Below are positions 9,360 through 18,424 of a DNA stretch of 64,000 nt, one piece after another. The notes below the pieces were generated by a model. The model was not told the origin of the DNA. It made no database searches and was given only the letters and a program-made list of their open reading frames with translations. Location of the stretch: contig JACJYR010000002.1 of NCBI GenBank assembly GCA_020636005.1, forward strand, positions 186,001 through 250,000, written 5' to 3'. A program made the position numbers and the translations under genes. Source of the stretch: Lewinellaceae bacterium. GTDB lineage: Bacteria > Bacteroidota > Bacteroidia > Chitinophagales > Saprospiraceae. Every line of letters starts with the position of its first letter. The stretch's first letter is position 1.

Positions 9360-10169
9360 TCATAGATCGCTGGTTTTCAACTTCCTGAAACTCAGGAACA
9401 AGAAAATGGCTATGAAAATAGTGGAAGCAATGACCGCCTGCGCAGGGGTCAAAAAGAGATAGAACCCATTTTCTTTTAAAAAGAAATCTGCCTGCCTGGT
9501 AAATGGAAAGGGGCACAAATCTTCAAAGACGTTGAGCGGGTAAAAATTCATGCTTTGGTTTTTCCAAAAATACAACTGCGTATAGCGGAGCACCGGCTCC
9601 AGGAACATCGAATAGCCCAGGAAAACAAACAGGGCAATTCCTGTCCTTTTTACCAAAACCGCTACCAGCAAACCAAAGCTCATATAGCCCATGCTCATCA
9701 GAAAATACCTCGGCACCAAATCCCAGTTTTTAAAGACGGTATCAAAATAAAGGGTCTCTGTGTTCAGCAGTCCGATGGCCAAAGCGCACAGGGCGTAATA
9801 GAGCGTGGCAAAAAGGGCAACGGCCACCATGAACAGCAGTTTGCTCTGAAAAAACTCCGAGCGGTGCAACCCTGTGATGACGTTTTGGCGGAGTGTGCGG
9901 TAAGCATGTTCGTTGGTAACCAACAGCACGGCCAGGAAGCCGAGCACAAAAAACACCATCCAATTGCCCACATACGCCAACCACTCCCAAACGGTCGGGA
10001 ACTGGTAAAGCATGACTTGGGGGTTGAAGGGAAGGCCGCTGCCAGAGAGATTGAGCTTCTTGCCAATCATCAATACAGATGGCAATAGCAGGACGTATGA
10101 GATCAACAACACTTTGAAAAGGATATAACCCTTTTGCTTTTTCCATTCGAGTTGAAGCAGGTGTAGCAT
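9360..10169 (-). CDS. ABC-2 type transporter permease
   Basis: A six-helix type permease for an ABC-2 exporter. Hydrophobic segments include VLLISYVLLLPSVLMIG, WMVFFVLGFLAVLLV, LLFMVAVALFATLYYALCALAIGLL, YFLMSMGYMSFGLLVAVLV and FLTPAQAVIASTIFIAIFLFL. ATG at 10169 (MLHLLQLEWKKQKGYILFKV) is chosen because this is the normal ABC-2 permease beginning; the upstream frame extension is proline-rich intergenic DNA. The gene lies 70 bp downstream of its ATPase on the same strand, with a GC-rich hairpin between them. Substrate is unknown; such Bacteroidota pairs are often annotated as multidrug or gliding-related transporters. Confidence 0.85.
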   Translation of the reverse strand: MLHLLQLEWKKQKGYILFKVLLISYVLLLPSVLMIGKKLNLSGSGLPFNPQVMLYQFPTVWEWLAYVGNWMVFFVLGFLAVLLVTNEHAYRTLRQNVITGLHRSEFFQSKLLFMVAVALFATLYYALCALAIGLLNTETLYFDTVFKNWDLVPRYFLMSMGYMSFGLLVAVLVKRTGIALFVFLGYSMFLEPVLRYTQLYFWKNQSMNFYPLNVFEDLCPFPFTRQADFFLKENGFYLFLTPAQAVIASTIFIAIFLFLSFRKLKTSDL

Positions 10170-10193
10170 GGTGGACGGTTGAAGGTGAACGGT

Positions 10194-10234
10194 GGACGGC
10201 GGACGGTTGCCATTCGGGCCACCGTCCGCCGTCC
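10194..10234. repeat. GC-rich inverted repeat between ABC ATPase and permease genes
   Basis: The arms GGACGGCGGACGGT (10194-10207) and ACCGTCCGCCGTCC (10221-10234) are a perfect 14-bp inverted repeat with a 13-base loop, inside a tract with repeated GTGGACGG units. It sits in the intercistronic gap of the ABC-2 operon. It lacks a T run on the minus strand, so RNA processing or partial attenuation is more likely than full termination. Confidence 0.65.
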
Positions 10235-10239
10235 GCTCT

Positions 10240-11124
10240 TCATCTAGTAATTTCCAAAAATTCGGATTCAAGGCTTTTGGGGCGCATGGAGAGATGGGTG
10301 AGCACCAGGCCATTATCAAACGCCAATTTGTTCAGGTAGGCCGCAGTGATTTCCTCTTTTACCAGCAGCGACAAGTGGTGGTTCTTCTCTTCCAGTTTGG
10401 TGATGGCCGGCAAAGAGGATAGCAACGCTTTAAGTTTTGGCAAATCTTCGGCTGCAATGTCCACCTGCCGGTCGTTGCTCAAAATGGCACCAACCTCGCC
10501 GGTGGCCAGCAGTTTTCCTTTTTTGATGATGCCGACATGGCTGCAAACCTTTTCCACCTCGTCCAGGATGTGGCTGGCCATGATGATGGTTTTGCCCTCA
10601 CCGGCGATGCGCAGGATGATCTCCCTCACTTCAGCAATCCCTTGTGGGTCGAGGCCATTGGTCGGCTCGTCGAATATCAGTACTGCCGGGTCTCCGATCA
10701 TGGCAGCGGCTATGGCGAGGCGCTGTTTCATGCCGAATGAAAAGGTGCGGAAGGCGGAATCCTTCCGTTCCAGGAGGTTGACGAGCTGTAGCCAACGGTC
10801 AATTTGAGGCTCCTGGATTTTTTTGATGTGGGCAACGATTTCGAGGTTGTCCCATGCGCTTAGGTAGGGATAGAAATTGGGGGTTTCGAGCAGGGCGCCG
10901 ATGTGCATCCGCTCGTCCCTGCCGTATTCGCCATCGAACCAGGAAAACGTGCCGACATCCGCCCGGATGATGCCCAGGATGATGCCCAGTGTCGTGGTTT
11001 TTCCGCTGCCATTGGGGCCGAGGATTCCAAAGACCTGGCCCTTGTTGACCTGCAGCGAAAGATCTTTGACTGCGGTGATGCTCCGGTAGGTTTTAGTAAG
11101 TTGGTTGATTTCGAGAACTGGCAT
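10240..11124 (-). CDS. ABC transporter ATP-binding protein (ABC-2 exporter)
   Basis: This is the nucleotide-binding subunit for the adjacent permease. Walker A is GPNGSGKTT, the signature is FSFGMKQRLAIAAAM (family variant of LSGGQ), and Walker B is VLIFDEPTNGLDP, followed by the H-loop region MASHILDEVEKV. The C-terminal 80 residues form the extra domain usual in ABC-2 (DrrA/CcmA-like) ATPases. Length 294 is normal. It is the first gene of a two-gene minus-strand operon whose promoter should lie in 11125-11300, divergent from the small gene at 11523. Confidence 0.93.
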   Translation of the reverse strand: MPVLEINQLTKTYRSITAVKDLSLQVNKGQVFGILGPNGSGKTTTLGIILGIIRADVGTFSWFDGEYGRDERMHIGALLETPNFYPYLSAWDNLEIVAHIKKIQEPQIDRWLQLVNLLERKDSAFRTFSFGMKQRLAIAAAMIGDPAVLIFDEPTNGLDPQGIAEVREIILRIAGEGKTIIMASHILDEVEKVCSHVGIIKKGKLLATGEVGAILSNDRQVDIAAEDLPKLKALLSSLPAITKLEEKNHHLSLLVKEEITAAYLNKLAFDNGLVLTHLSMRPKSLESEFLEITR

Positions 11125-11522
11125 TCAGTAGAATTGGATTGGTTGAAGTCGGCAAAGGTATTTCCCCCATTTTTTTTACCTCATTTTCTTAGACAAAATG
11201 CCCCTTGGGGCGGAAGGACAAATGAAATGGTCTTTTTTGTTTAAAAAAAAACTTTTCACGCAGTGGTTTCAACAGTATAAAATAGCAACTTATTATTCCA
11301 TCATTACCTATGCGGATAATGGGTTAAATTAACTTACGCATTTTCAGTTGTTTGAAAAATGAGATCAAGGTGATTTTCAAAATTACGATGCTCTAACCTC
11401 CTGAAAATCAACGAACTTTAAAAAATGAACCCACTATTCGCCTTACTTATCAATGGATAAGCGAATCAGCATATTTTGAGCAACAAATATTTTTACCTTT
11501 GACAGCCACTAAATATCTTGAC
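11125..11522. promoter_or_regulatory. Divergent intergenic region with repeat B copy 1 and a promoter motif
   Basis: This 398-bp region separates two divergent genes and holds no open frame of note. Repeat B copy 1 occupies about 11320-11408. TACCTTTG at 11494-11501 matches the Bacteroidota -7 element TAnnTTTG and lies 21 bp before the ATG at 11523. A TTTG at 11475 is closer to it than the usual -33/-7 spacing, so the promoter call is tentative. Confidence 0.5.
11320..11408 (+). repeat. Dispersed intergenic repeat B, copy 1
   Basis: About 89 bp match 20752-20840 with scattered substitutions. Shared blocks are TGGGTTAAATTAA, TTTTCAGTTGTTTG and a following A-rich stretch, an ATCA.GGTG block, and TAAC.TCCT.AAA at the end. 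In copy 2 the ATCA.GGTG block forms a perfect hairpin; in this copy the pairing is imperfect. Confidence 0.65.
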
Positions 11523-11948
11523 ATGTTCGACAAATTCAAACAATCCATTCAGCAAGCGGGAGATGTCATCAAGGAACAGGCCGCTTCTATCGGGGATGCC
11601 GCCAAAGAGAAGGGCTACCAGATCATTGAAACCTGGATTTCGACGATTCCGAAGCTGGAAGCCTATGGTTTTAAGACCACTTTCTTTTCGCTGTCTGTTT
11701 CCATCAATCCAACCCTTGAGGTAGAAATGCAGGCCCCCCCAGCAAAATTTGAAATGGATCGGATCAACGAAATCTTGAAAGAAAATAAGGACAGTACGCC
11801 TGTCAACCTGGTCTTCACCGCCATAAAAACGACCAAGCAGTTGCATACCCGTTCAAGGGTGGCCCTGTTGTCGCCCCTTACGGTCAGGATCAGCGTAAGG
11901 TTTTCCCCCGAAGTCAGGGTGTCCTACGGCAAGCCAATCGTTGATTAG
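11523..11948 (+). CDS. Small protein of unknown function
   Basis: This 141-residue protein (start ATG 11523) is not recognised. The N-terminal 35 residues are amphipathic and rich in K, Q and A (MFDKFKQSIQQAGDVIKEQA), suggesting a helix that could bind membrane or pack as a coiled coil. The rest looks like alternating beta strands (FFSLSVSINPTLEVEM, VRISVRFSPEVRVSYG). It has no signal peptide and no transmembrane helix. A TAnnTTTG motif lies just upstream. It precedes the acylase gene by 66 bp on the same strand, so the two may be co-transcribed. Confidence 0.7.
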   Translation: MFDKFKQSIQQAGDVIKEQAASIGDAAKEKGYQIIETWISTIPKLEAYGFKTTFFSLSVSINPTLEVEMQAPPAKFEMDRINEILKENKDSTPVNLVFTAIKTTKQLHTRSRVALLSPLTVRISVRFSPEVRVSYGKPIVD

Positions 11949-12014
11949 TGCTGGAAATAAAATCTGAACGGCCCCATTTTACCAGGCAACAAATCCATAC
12001 ATTCCAAACCTTTT

Positions 12015-14480
12015 ATGAAAATAGTTAAATTCATCCTGTCGCTGTTGCTCACCGCAGGCCTTATCTACCAAATGGGCAGGCCAATTACGTTGAAGGAACC
12101 GGTGGCCGATAAGCCCGGCACCTTCAAGGAAACGGTCATCCCGCCCATTGGCCACTTCTTCAGCCCCTTTGCGGGTTTCTGGCAAAATGCAGAATCCCTG
12201 AAAGATTATGTGCCACAACAACTGGAGATACCCGAGATGAAAGGCAAGGTGAAAATCCTGTTCGATGAACGGATGGTGCCGCACATCTTTGCAGAAAACC
12301 TGGAAGATGCCGTCTTTGCACAGGGTTATGTGACCGCCCGGTTCCGGCTTTGGCAAATGGACATGTTGAGCCGGCTTCCAGGGGGCCGCCTGTCAGAAAT
12401 ACTCGGTGCCGACCTCGTAGAAACGGACAAAATGATGCGCCGCCGGGGCCTGGCCCAAAGCGCTGAAACAACTGTGAACAGTTGGCAACAATCACCCGAA
12501 ACGTTTCAACTCATCGAGGCTTACGGCAGGGGCGTCAACAAATACCTGCAACAACTAAACGCCAAAGATTTTCCCCTGGAGTTCAAGCTGCTGAACTATG
12601 CGCCTGAAAACTGGGCGCCCATCAAATCAGCCCTTGTAAAAAAGTACATGGATCTGACCCTTTGCTTTGCGGAAGAAGACCTGGAAGCCACCAATGCCCT
12701 CCAAGTTTTTGGGCAGGATCTGTTCAACAAACTTTATCCTGAGTGGAACAGGAAACAATCACCGGTCATTCCTACCGGCACCAAGTGGAATTTTACCCCA
12801 CCCTCCCCCGCCGGGCAAAAGCAGGAAATCCAGGAAGCCATTGGGCTGATTCACCACAAGGTTTACCCAAAAGAAAGGGAACTTGTAGGCAGCAACAATT
12901 GGGCGGTGTCGGGCAGCAAAACCAAATCGGGCAAACCCATCTTGTGCAACGACCCCCACCTCCAGCTTTCACTGCCCTCCATCTGGTTCGAGGTGCAAAT
13001 CCACACTCCCGAACTCAATGCTTACGGCGTTTCCATTCCCGGCATTCCCGGCATCCTGATAGGCTTCAACGCAAACACCGCCTGGGGAGAAACCAATGTT
13101 GGCCAGGACGTGCTGGATTGGTATAGAATAAAATGGACCGATGCCACCAAAACGGCTTATGAAATGGATGGCGAAATCAAAAAAGCCAGCCTGGTCGTCA
13201 ACCCCATCCGGGTGCGGGGACAAGAAGAGCCCGTCCTCGACACGGTTCGGTGGACGGAATGGGGCCCTGTGGTATATGAATCGGACCAAAATCCCAGGCA
13301 CGATCTGGCCATGCACTGGTTGGCCAACGAAGCGCCCAACCCGAGCGACATCGCCACTTTCCTGGGACTGGACAGGGGTGAAAACTATGACGATTATGCA
13401 ACTGCCCTGACCCACTACGACTATCCCGCCCAAAATTTCGTATTCGCTTCCAAAAGCGGCGACATCGCCATCACCGTCAACGGCAAGTTTCCCATCAAAG
13501 AAAAAGAACAGGGCCGCTTCGTGCAGGACGGAAGCCTTTCGGCAAACCGTTGGAAAGGCTGGATTCCCCGAACCGACATCCCGAAGGTAAAAAACCCCGG
13601 CAGGGGCTTCGTAGCCTCGGCCAATCAACACTCTACCGATCCGTCCTATCCCTACTATTACAACAGTTCCAGTTTCGACGATTACCGGGGCCGGTACCTG
13701 GTGCAGCAGCTTTCCTCAATGGACAGCATCACCCCGGAAGATATGATGGCGCTGCAAAACAGCAATTACAGTATCCTGGCCGCCGAAGGCTTGCCTGCTA
13801 TGCTGGACCATCTGGACACAGCAGGGCTGGACGCAGTTGCGGCCGGGCTGGTGGCCAAGATGAGAACCTGGGATTTCCGCTTCGACGCAGACAAGGTGGA
13901 GCCGGCTATTTTTGAGGAATGGTGGGGCCATTTTTATGAAATGACTTTTGATGAAGTGTTGGCCTGGAAGGATTCGATGCCTATGCTGATGCCCGAAAAT
14001 TGGCGGCTCATTGAGCTGGCCACCAGCTCGCCCAACGACCCCATTTTTGACGTTACCAATACGCCGGAAAGGGAAACTGCCAGGGAAATCGCTACCAGTT
14101 CCTTCAAGAAAACACTGGCGGCAATGGCGGACGATTTGGTCAACCCAACCTTCAACTGGTCGAGCAAAAAAGGGACGGAGATACTGCACCTGGCCAGGAT
14201 CCCTGCCTTTTCCCGAAAAAACATAGCGGTGGGCGGCTACCGGCAAGCCCTCAACGCCATCTCCGAAAGGCACGGCCCTTCGTGGCGCATGGTCGTCGAA
14301 TTGGGGGACGAAGTCAAGGCATGGGGTGTTTATCCTGGCGGCCAATCTGGCACGCCCGGCAGCCCCTTTTACGACAATGGTATCGAACAATGGCGAAAGG
14401 GCGAGTACAACGAACTATTTTTTATGAAAAACACGGAAGATGCCCGAAAGCCCATCTTGTTCCGTATTGAAATGAATTGA
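12015..14480 (+). CDS. Penicillin acylase family Ntn-hydrolase
   Basis: This exported enzyme hydrolyses amide bonds; family members act on beta-lactam side chains or acyl-homoserine lactones and mature by self-cleavage into alpha and beta chains. It has an N-terminal signal or anchor helix (MKIVKFILSLLLTAGLIYQM). An alpha-chain motif FAQGYVTARFRLWQMD comes next, and the cleavage site/nucleophile is in GSNNWAV (Ser293), followed by the beta-chain motif PILCNDPHLQLSLPS. Later AYGVSIPGIPGILIGFN and WGETNVGQDVLDWY match the substrate-pocket strands of the family. Length 821 is typical. Quorum-quenching, beta-lactam and peptide roles cannot be told apart from sequence. Confidence 0.92.
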   Translation: MKIVKFILSLLLTAGLIYQMGRPITLKEPVADKPGTFKETVIPPIGHFFSPFAGFWQNAESLKDYVPQQLEIPEMKGKVKILFDERMVPHIFAENLEDAVFAQGYVTARFRLWQMDMLSRLPGGRLSEILGADLVETDKMMRRRGLAQSAETTVNSWQQSPETFQLIEAYGRGVNKYLQQLNAKDFPLEFKLLNYAPENWAPIKSALVKKYMDLTLCFAEEDLEATNALQVFGQDLFNKLYPEWNRKQSPVIPTGTKWNFTPPSPAGQKQEIQEAIGLIHHKVYPKERELVGSNNWAVSGSKTKSGKPILCNDPHLQLSLPSIWFEVQIHTPELNAYGVSIPGIPGILIGFNANTAWGETNVGQDVLDWYRIKWTDATKTAYEMDGEIKKASLVVNPIRVRGQEEPVLDTVRWTEWGPVVYESDQNPRHDLAMHWLANEAPNPSDIATFLGLDRGENYDDYATALTHYDYPAQNFVFASKSGDIAITVNGKFPIKEKEQGRFVQDGSLSANRWKGWIPRTDIPKVKNPGRGFVASANQHSTDPSYPYYYNSSSFDDYRGRYLVQQLSSMDSITPEDMMALQNSNYSILAAEGLPAMLDHLDTAGLDAVAAGLVAKMRTWDFRFDADKVEPAIFEEWWGHFYEMTFDEVLAWKDSMPMLMPENWRLIELATSSPNDPIFDVTNTPERETAREIATSSFKKTLAAMADDLVNPTFNWSSKKGTEILHLARIPAFSRKNIAVGGYRQALNAISERHGPSWRMVVELGDEVKAWGVYPGGQSGTPGSPFYDNGIEQWRKGEYNELFFMKNTEDARKPILFRIEMN

Positions 14481-14504
14481 TGTGATTGCATTAAAAATAA
14501 TATC

Positions 14505-14873
14505 ATGAAAAAATTTGGCCTTCAAACAGTCATCATACTCATCGTTGGTTTCATCGTACACCAATTCCTGCCCTTTTGGGGCACGGCTGTCATAGCTGCG
14601 GTGGTTGGGCTGCTCTTCAGGTACGAAAACAGTGCGGCTAGTTTTGCGGCGGGCTTTGCAGCCGGTTCACTTTTGTGGGGCACGTATGCGGGTCTGTTGA
14701 ACTCTGGCAACTTGTCCTTTTTGTCCAACATGCTGGGCGAGCTGTTTAAGACGAACGGTGCCTACCTCGTTTATGCCACTGGCCTCATCGGCGGCTTGTT
14801 GGGGGGAATGGGCGCTATAACAGGCACCCTGGCGAGGAAAATGTTTGAAAAAGATAGTCCTTCCGTCGCCTGA
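14505..14873 (+). CDS. Small integral membrane protein, function unknown
   Basis: A 122-residue protein made almost entirely of hydrophobic segments: VIILIVGFIVHQFLPFWG, AVIAAVVGLLFRY, a glycine/alanine-rich SFAAGFAAGSLLWG and YATGLIGGLLGGMGAI. Three to four helices are likely. It follows the acylase by 24 bp on the same strand and so probably shares its transcript. No domain is recognised. Confidence 0.75.
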   Translation: MKKFGLQTVIILIVGFIVHQFLPFWGTAVIAAVVGLLFRYENSAASFAAGFAAGSLLWGTYAGLLNSGNLSFLSNMLGELFKTNGAYLVYATGLIGGLLGGMGAITGTLARKMFEKDSPSVA

Positions 14874-14879
14874 TCCTTT

Positions 14880-15116
14880 TCATTTTTCCTTCTTTTCAAC
14901 TTGTCCTTGTTTTACGACAAAGCCATAGGGGCAGTGGCGGCAGCCGCTTTGGCAGCAGTAGCCCCGCTTGAGGTGGTATTGGCGGGTGAATACCAACAGG
15001 CCGTTTTCGATGTAGTAATCTCTGTTCGATTCTGATCCCGGGCCTTCGTTTTCATGTTGTATGCCCATTCGTTTGTTCTTTTTAGAAGGCGTTCGTGATT
15101 GCTCCTCCAATTCCAT
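14880..15116 (-). CDS. DUF5522-type small cysteine protein
   Basis: A short protein with the DUF5522 pattern: DYYIENGLLVFTRQYHLKRG, then YCCQSGCRHCPYG, whose four cysteines and a histidine suggest a metal site. The family is widespread in Bacteroidota and of unknown function. The ATG at 15116 is preferred; a further start at 15068 would leave the conserved part intact. It lies 14 bp after the tssK stop on the same strand and may be the last gene of the T6SS transcript by read-through, although the family is not tied to T6SS elsewhere. Confidence 0.75.
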   Translation of the reverse strand: MELEEQSRTPSKKNKRMGIQHENEGPGSESNRDYYIENGLLVFTRQYHLKRGYCCQSGCRHCPYGFVVKQGQVEKKEK

Positions 15117-15130
15117 TGAACTTCCAGACC

Positions 15131-16381
15131 TCAAAAAGGCCGCTTTTTTTGTTCGGAAGGTTGTTCTACATGGGGCTGCGGTGGTGTCGGGGGTGGATAG
15201 GCCTGCATCGGCGGCGGCGGCGGTGGTGGTGTAGAATAATAGGGCTGCGAAGGTGGTGGCGGCGGCGGCGGATAGGAAGGCTGTTGCTGGGGCTGGAACT
15301 GGGCTTTGTTCACATCCGTCACGTCAATTTTTATGGTTTTAAATTGATGCTGCCGCAAGGCGTTAAAGAATTGCTCCAGTACCACCAGAAACTCGTGGGC
15401 CAGTTTCAAGGAGTTGTAGATATTCAAATGGTTAGGCCGGTTGCCTACCAATGCATCCGCCGACCTGTTTACGCCATATTGGTCAAAAGCTTTTTTGACC
15501 AAATTACCCTGAAAACAAAGGCCGACGGCAAAACTAGCGTAACGGGCCAAATCCTGGATAAAGGCAATGAGATTGATAGGGGGCTGGTTGGGCAAAATGA
15601 GGTTGTAGTAGCTTAGGTTGGTCAACAAATGGGAAGCAACTTTCTCCGACACGTTGGAGGCATCCTTTGCATCCTGGTTGTTTTGCACATAAGGCGCTAC
15701 GTCCCGCATCAGCACTTTCCCATGTTCGAGCACATTGTTGAGTATCTGTTCGAATGCCTGGTGGGCCGCTTCAAGGCGCCGGTGGGCCCTCAAAGAAACG
15801 CAGGGAGGGATGTAGTCGCCAGTTTCAGACAAGATGGCAGCCAGCTTTCCGTCCCTTAGTTCCACTTCGGTGATTTTCAAAATATTGGGCCCGGTACCCG
15901 TCACTGAGTTTTCGCCCTTGCGCTGCAGGCTCAGTTCGTATCTGGGTGAAATGGTGCTGTGCCTGGGAGGAATATCCTCCGCATAGCGGCCCGCCCCCAC
16001 CCTCTCGAAAGTATGCACCGTCAGAAAAACTTCGTGGATGCCATAGTCCTGGGGCGATATGGTGACACTGGGCAATTGGGCCGGCACGGATTGCGATTCA
16101 TAGGTTTGTTCAGAAATCTCGATACGGTGGCCGCCGGAAGTGATGGCCCGGCATTCGTGGAGCACAATGGATGACTGTGCAAAATTGAACTGCAGCTTGG
16201 GGTATCGTTCTACTTCCAGGTTGGAGGTGGGCAAAAGGCCATACCTGAATTCGTGCAGGCCTGCGCAGCGCATATCCCGCAGGGCATCCTGCACTGCATT
16301 TTCCATGGCGACGAATTCGGCACTGGAAATCTTCATGCCGTTGGTCCAATTGACCGGGAAGTGTTTGAATTGAGGGTACAT
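15131..16381 (-). CDS. tssK: T6SS baseplate component TssK, with a proline-rich tail
   Basis: TssK links the baseplate wedges to the membrane complex. The start MYPQFKHFPVNWTNGMKIS contains the TssK N-terminal pattern (FPxNWxxGMxI). The middle part ends in helices FEQILNNVLEHGKVLMRDVAPYV and a C-terminal head domain (about 300-365). The last about 55 residues are an extension of proline runs separated by Y, S and Q, encoded by CCN repeats, which is not part of the TssK core. ATG 16381 is chosen over 16447 because the family starts there. It is the last structural gene of the minus-strand block, 146 bp after tssN. In T6SS-iii the natural partner would be TssN rather than TssL. Confidence 0.88.
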   Translation of the reverse strand: MYPQFKHFPVNWTNGMKISSAEFVAMENAVQDALRDMRCAGLHEFRYGLLPTSNLEVERYPKLQFNFAQSSIVLHECRAITSGGHRIEISEQTYESQSVPAQLPSVTISPQDYGIHEVFLTVHTFERVGAGRYAEDIPPRHSTISPRYELSLQRKGENSVTGTGPNILKITEVELRDGKLAAILSETGDYIPPCVSLRAHRRLEAAHQAFEQILNNVLEHGKVLMRDVAPYVQNNQDAKDASNVSEKVASHLLTNLSYYNLILPNQPPINLIAFIQDLARYASFAVGLCFQGNLVKKAFDQYGVNRSADALVGNRPNHLNIYNSLKLAHEFLVVLEQFFNALRQHQFKTIKIDVTDVNKAQFQPQQQPSYPPPPPPPSQPYYSTPPPPPPPMQAYPPPTPPQPHVEQPSEQKKRPF

Positions 16382-16527
16382 ACCTATGGTTTGAAAATTA
16401 TTGTTTTTGGAAACCGAAAAGACCACACCAGGAATGGCAGGGAACATTCAATGACCAGTCCTAATTTTTAGCGCCTCCCTAACAGTTTATTTTACCACCA
16501 AATGGTGGAATCTATTTTTCACCCATT

Positions 16528-17433
16528 TCAGAAAGGGATACGTTTGGCCGTCGCCATAAAATCGTTTTGCAACCTGTTGTTTTCGAGGCTCAGGTCAGGA
16601 TCGAGATACCGCTGTTTCACGAACCACGTACTGGGCTTGAACAGGTTGAATTTTATATAAAACAACCACCAGAACTCCGGCGGGGTTTTTTCGTAGCCAA
16701 TATCCTGGACAGGCACTACCGGGTTCTGATCGTGATAAACCCTGAGTGCAAGGCGATAGACTTGCGACAGAGGTTGGTTGCGGGGTGCCCGGATGGTAAA
16801 CCGGGCAATTTTCGGACGCCACCTGTCTTCATTTTTGAAGGAATCTACCACATTGAATCCAATGATCATCGTGTTCACCCAATCCCACCGTGTTTCATCC
16901 AACTCGGTCAACTGATAAACCCATTTTTTCTCGAACTCTTTTCCAGGTACCTGATTCATCAAATCTAAGACTTTCGTTATAACGAATGGCAATGAAAATG
17001 GCACGAACAAGCTCCAGAAAGTGGTTGCCTCGGACTCGCCCAGTGGGCTTAAGAAAAAATAAACCAGCATGAACCCAAGGGTGAACAACTGTGCCGTGAA
17101 AAAAGTAAAGGCAGCCTCCTTTTGCAGGGAATCCCGCTCCCAAAAAAGGGAATCCCTAGTGCTCCACATCAATTGGTACAAAAGGTATATCTGCAGCAGG
17201 CCTGTACAAAAGGCGAGGAAGGTCATTAGGTAATAGTTCCAGGTCAAAGACAGATCGGCAAACTGACGCAACACCCATCCCAGCAGCCCCAGCAATGCCC
17301 CTATCAACAGATAAATCAGGGCGTGCAACATCGTCCGTTTGTCGGGTTTCCCATTATTGATCCAAAAAATGATGAGGGAAACAATAGTGACGACTGCCAT
17401 CAGGATAAAGAAAATAATGTTATCCATAGTCAT
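16528..17433 (-). CDS. tssN: T6SS-iii inner-membrane protein TssN
   Basis: TssN is a membrane-complex protein specific to the Bacteroidota T6SS. Five hydrophobic segments fill the first about 170 residues (IIFFILMAVVTIVSLIIFWI, LIYLLIGALLGLLGWVL, YYLMTFLAFCTGLLQIYLLY, TAQLFTLGFMLVYFFL, SLFVPFSLPFVITKVL). A soluble C-terminal domain of about 130 residues follows, with the conserved-looking MIIGFNVVDSFKNEDRWRP and FWWLFYIKFNLFKPSTWFVK. Both the build and the place between tssG and tssK match described T6SS-iii clusters. The start could be the ATG at 17433 or 17427. Confidence 0.85.
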   Translation of the reverse strand: MTMDNIIFFILMAVVTIVSLIIFWINNGKPDKRTMLHALIYLLIGALLGLLGWVLRQFADLSLTWNYYLMTFLAFCTGLLQIYLLYQLMWSTRDSLFWERDSLQKEAAFTFFTAQLFTLGFMLVYFFLSPLGESEATTFWSLFVPFSLPFVITKVLDLMNQVPGKEFEKKWVYQLTELDETRWDWVNTMIIGFNVVDSFKNEDRWRPKIARFTIRAPRNQPLSQVYRLALRVYHDQNPVVPVQDIGYEKTPPEFWWLFYIKFNLFKPSTWFVKQRYLDPDLSLENNRLQNDFMATAKRIPF

Positions 17434-17476
17434 TCAAAATTACGGTTGGTTGGTAGTGGTTCAGATTAAACAGCGA

Positions 17477-18421
17477 TTAAATATAAGTTACATATCCCAG
17501 GATGCTGGTGGGTTGTTGGTCATCAAGTACAAAACCGCCCGTGGGTTCAACAGGCGACACCTGCAATTCAACAGGTATTTCTGATGAAAAAAATAAAGGT
17601 AAAACATTTTTTTCTGCGAACTGCCGGAGGTACTGGCCCGGTAGCCATGCTTCGATTTTGTCAAGGTGGTCTTCTTTTATTTCGAGCTTGGTGGAAGGGA
17701 TGCCATCGAGGAAACAGTCGCCTATCAAGGTATTTTCGCCGAGTACAGCATCTTCCCCAACCACCGTTTGTAAAGAGAGCGGAATGGGGATGGGTGCGGG
17801 TGCTTCAGTCGTCATCGCCACCTTTTTCCTGAAAATCTTCTCCAGGACCATCCGGCACTGTTCAGCATTTCCGACCAGTTGATCCAATAAAGGAGTAAAA
17901 AGCATCAACGCCCGACGGTGAGCGGTTAAATCTTCGTCCGGGCTTGCCGATTCTTTAGCGTCTCCTGCCTCCTCTAATATCCTTCTGAGGAATATTTCGG
18001 GATGGTGCATCACCTTTTTTTCATGGCATTCTATGGCTATGCGGGCCTGGTAGAATATTTCCTCGAAAGGGAGGAAAAACTGGCGTGCGTCCTCCGTTTG
18101 TTTGGCCAGTTGCTCGGCTTTTTCTACATCGTCCTCATAGGGTTCGTCGGGATGCAGGAACAAGGAGGCCGGCAATATGTCGAACAGGCCCTCCCTGTTG
18201 ACCTCCAGGATTAGGTTGGTGACGTCGTCCTCGTGGTGCGGGGTCTCTACCACCGAGAGCACCTCTTTGTTCATGCTCCGGGTTAAATGGCCAACGGGCT
18301 TTACCAGGAACTGCTCCACCGATTTGAAGCGCTCCGGATCACAATCCATGATGGCTGCTGCGAGGGCCTCCACCTTCATGTCGAATGTTAGCCCAGCCGG
18401 TATATTTTTATAGATAGACAT
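17477..18421 (-). CDS. tssG: T6SS baseplate protein TssG
   Basis: A 314-residue protein three bases downstream of tssF, where TssG is found in most T6SS clusters. It is a baseplate wedge subunit that pairs with TssF. The Bacteroidota version is divergent. Visible features are the C-terminal beta-rich stretch TVVGEDAVLGENTLIGDCFLDG (written here as the segment near residues 218-240), which resembles the TssG turn motif, and IEAWLPGQYLRQFAEK close to the end. The call depends on position as much as on sequence. Confidence 0.75.
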   Translation of the reverse strand: MSIYKNIPAGLTFDMKVEALAAAIMDCDPERFKSVEQFLVKPVGHLTRSMNKEVLSVVETPHHEDDVTNLILEVNREGLFDILPASLFLHPDEPYEDDVEKAEQLAKQTEDARQFFLPFEEIFYQARIAIECHEKKVMHHPEIFLRRILEEAGDAKESASPDEDLTAHRRALMLFTPLLDQLVGNAEQCRMVLEKIFRKKVAMTTEAPAPIPIPLSLQTVVGEDAVLGENTLIGDCFLDGIPSTKLEIKEDHLDKIEAWLPGQYLRQFAEKNVLPLFFSSEIPVELQVSPVEPTGGFVLDDQQPTSILGYVTYI

Positions 18422-18424
18422 TTA

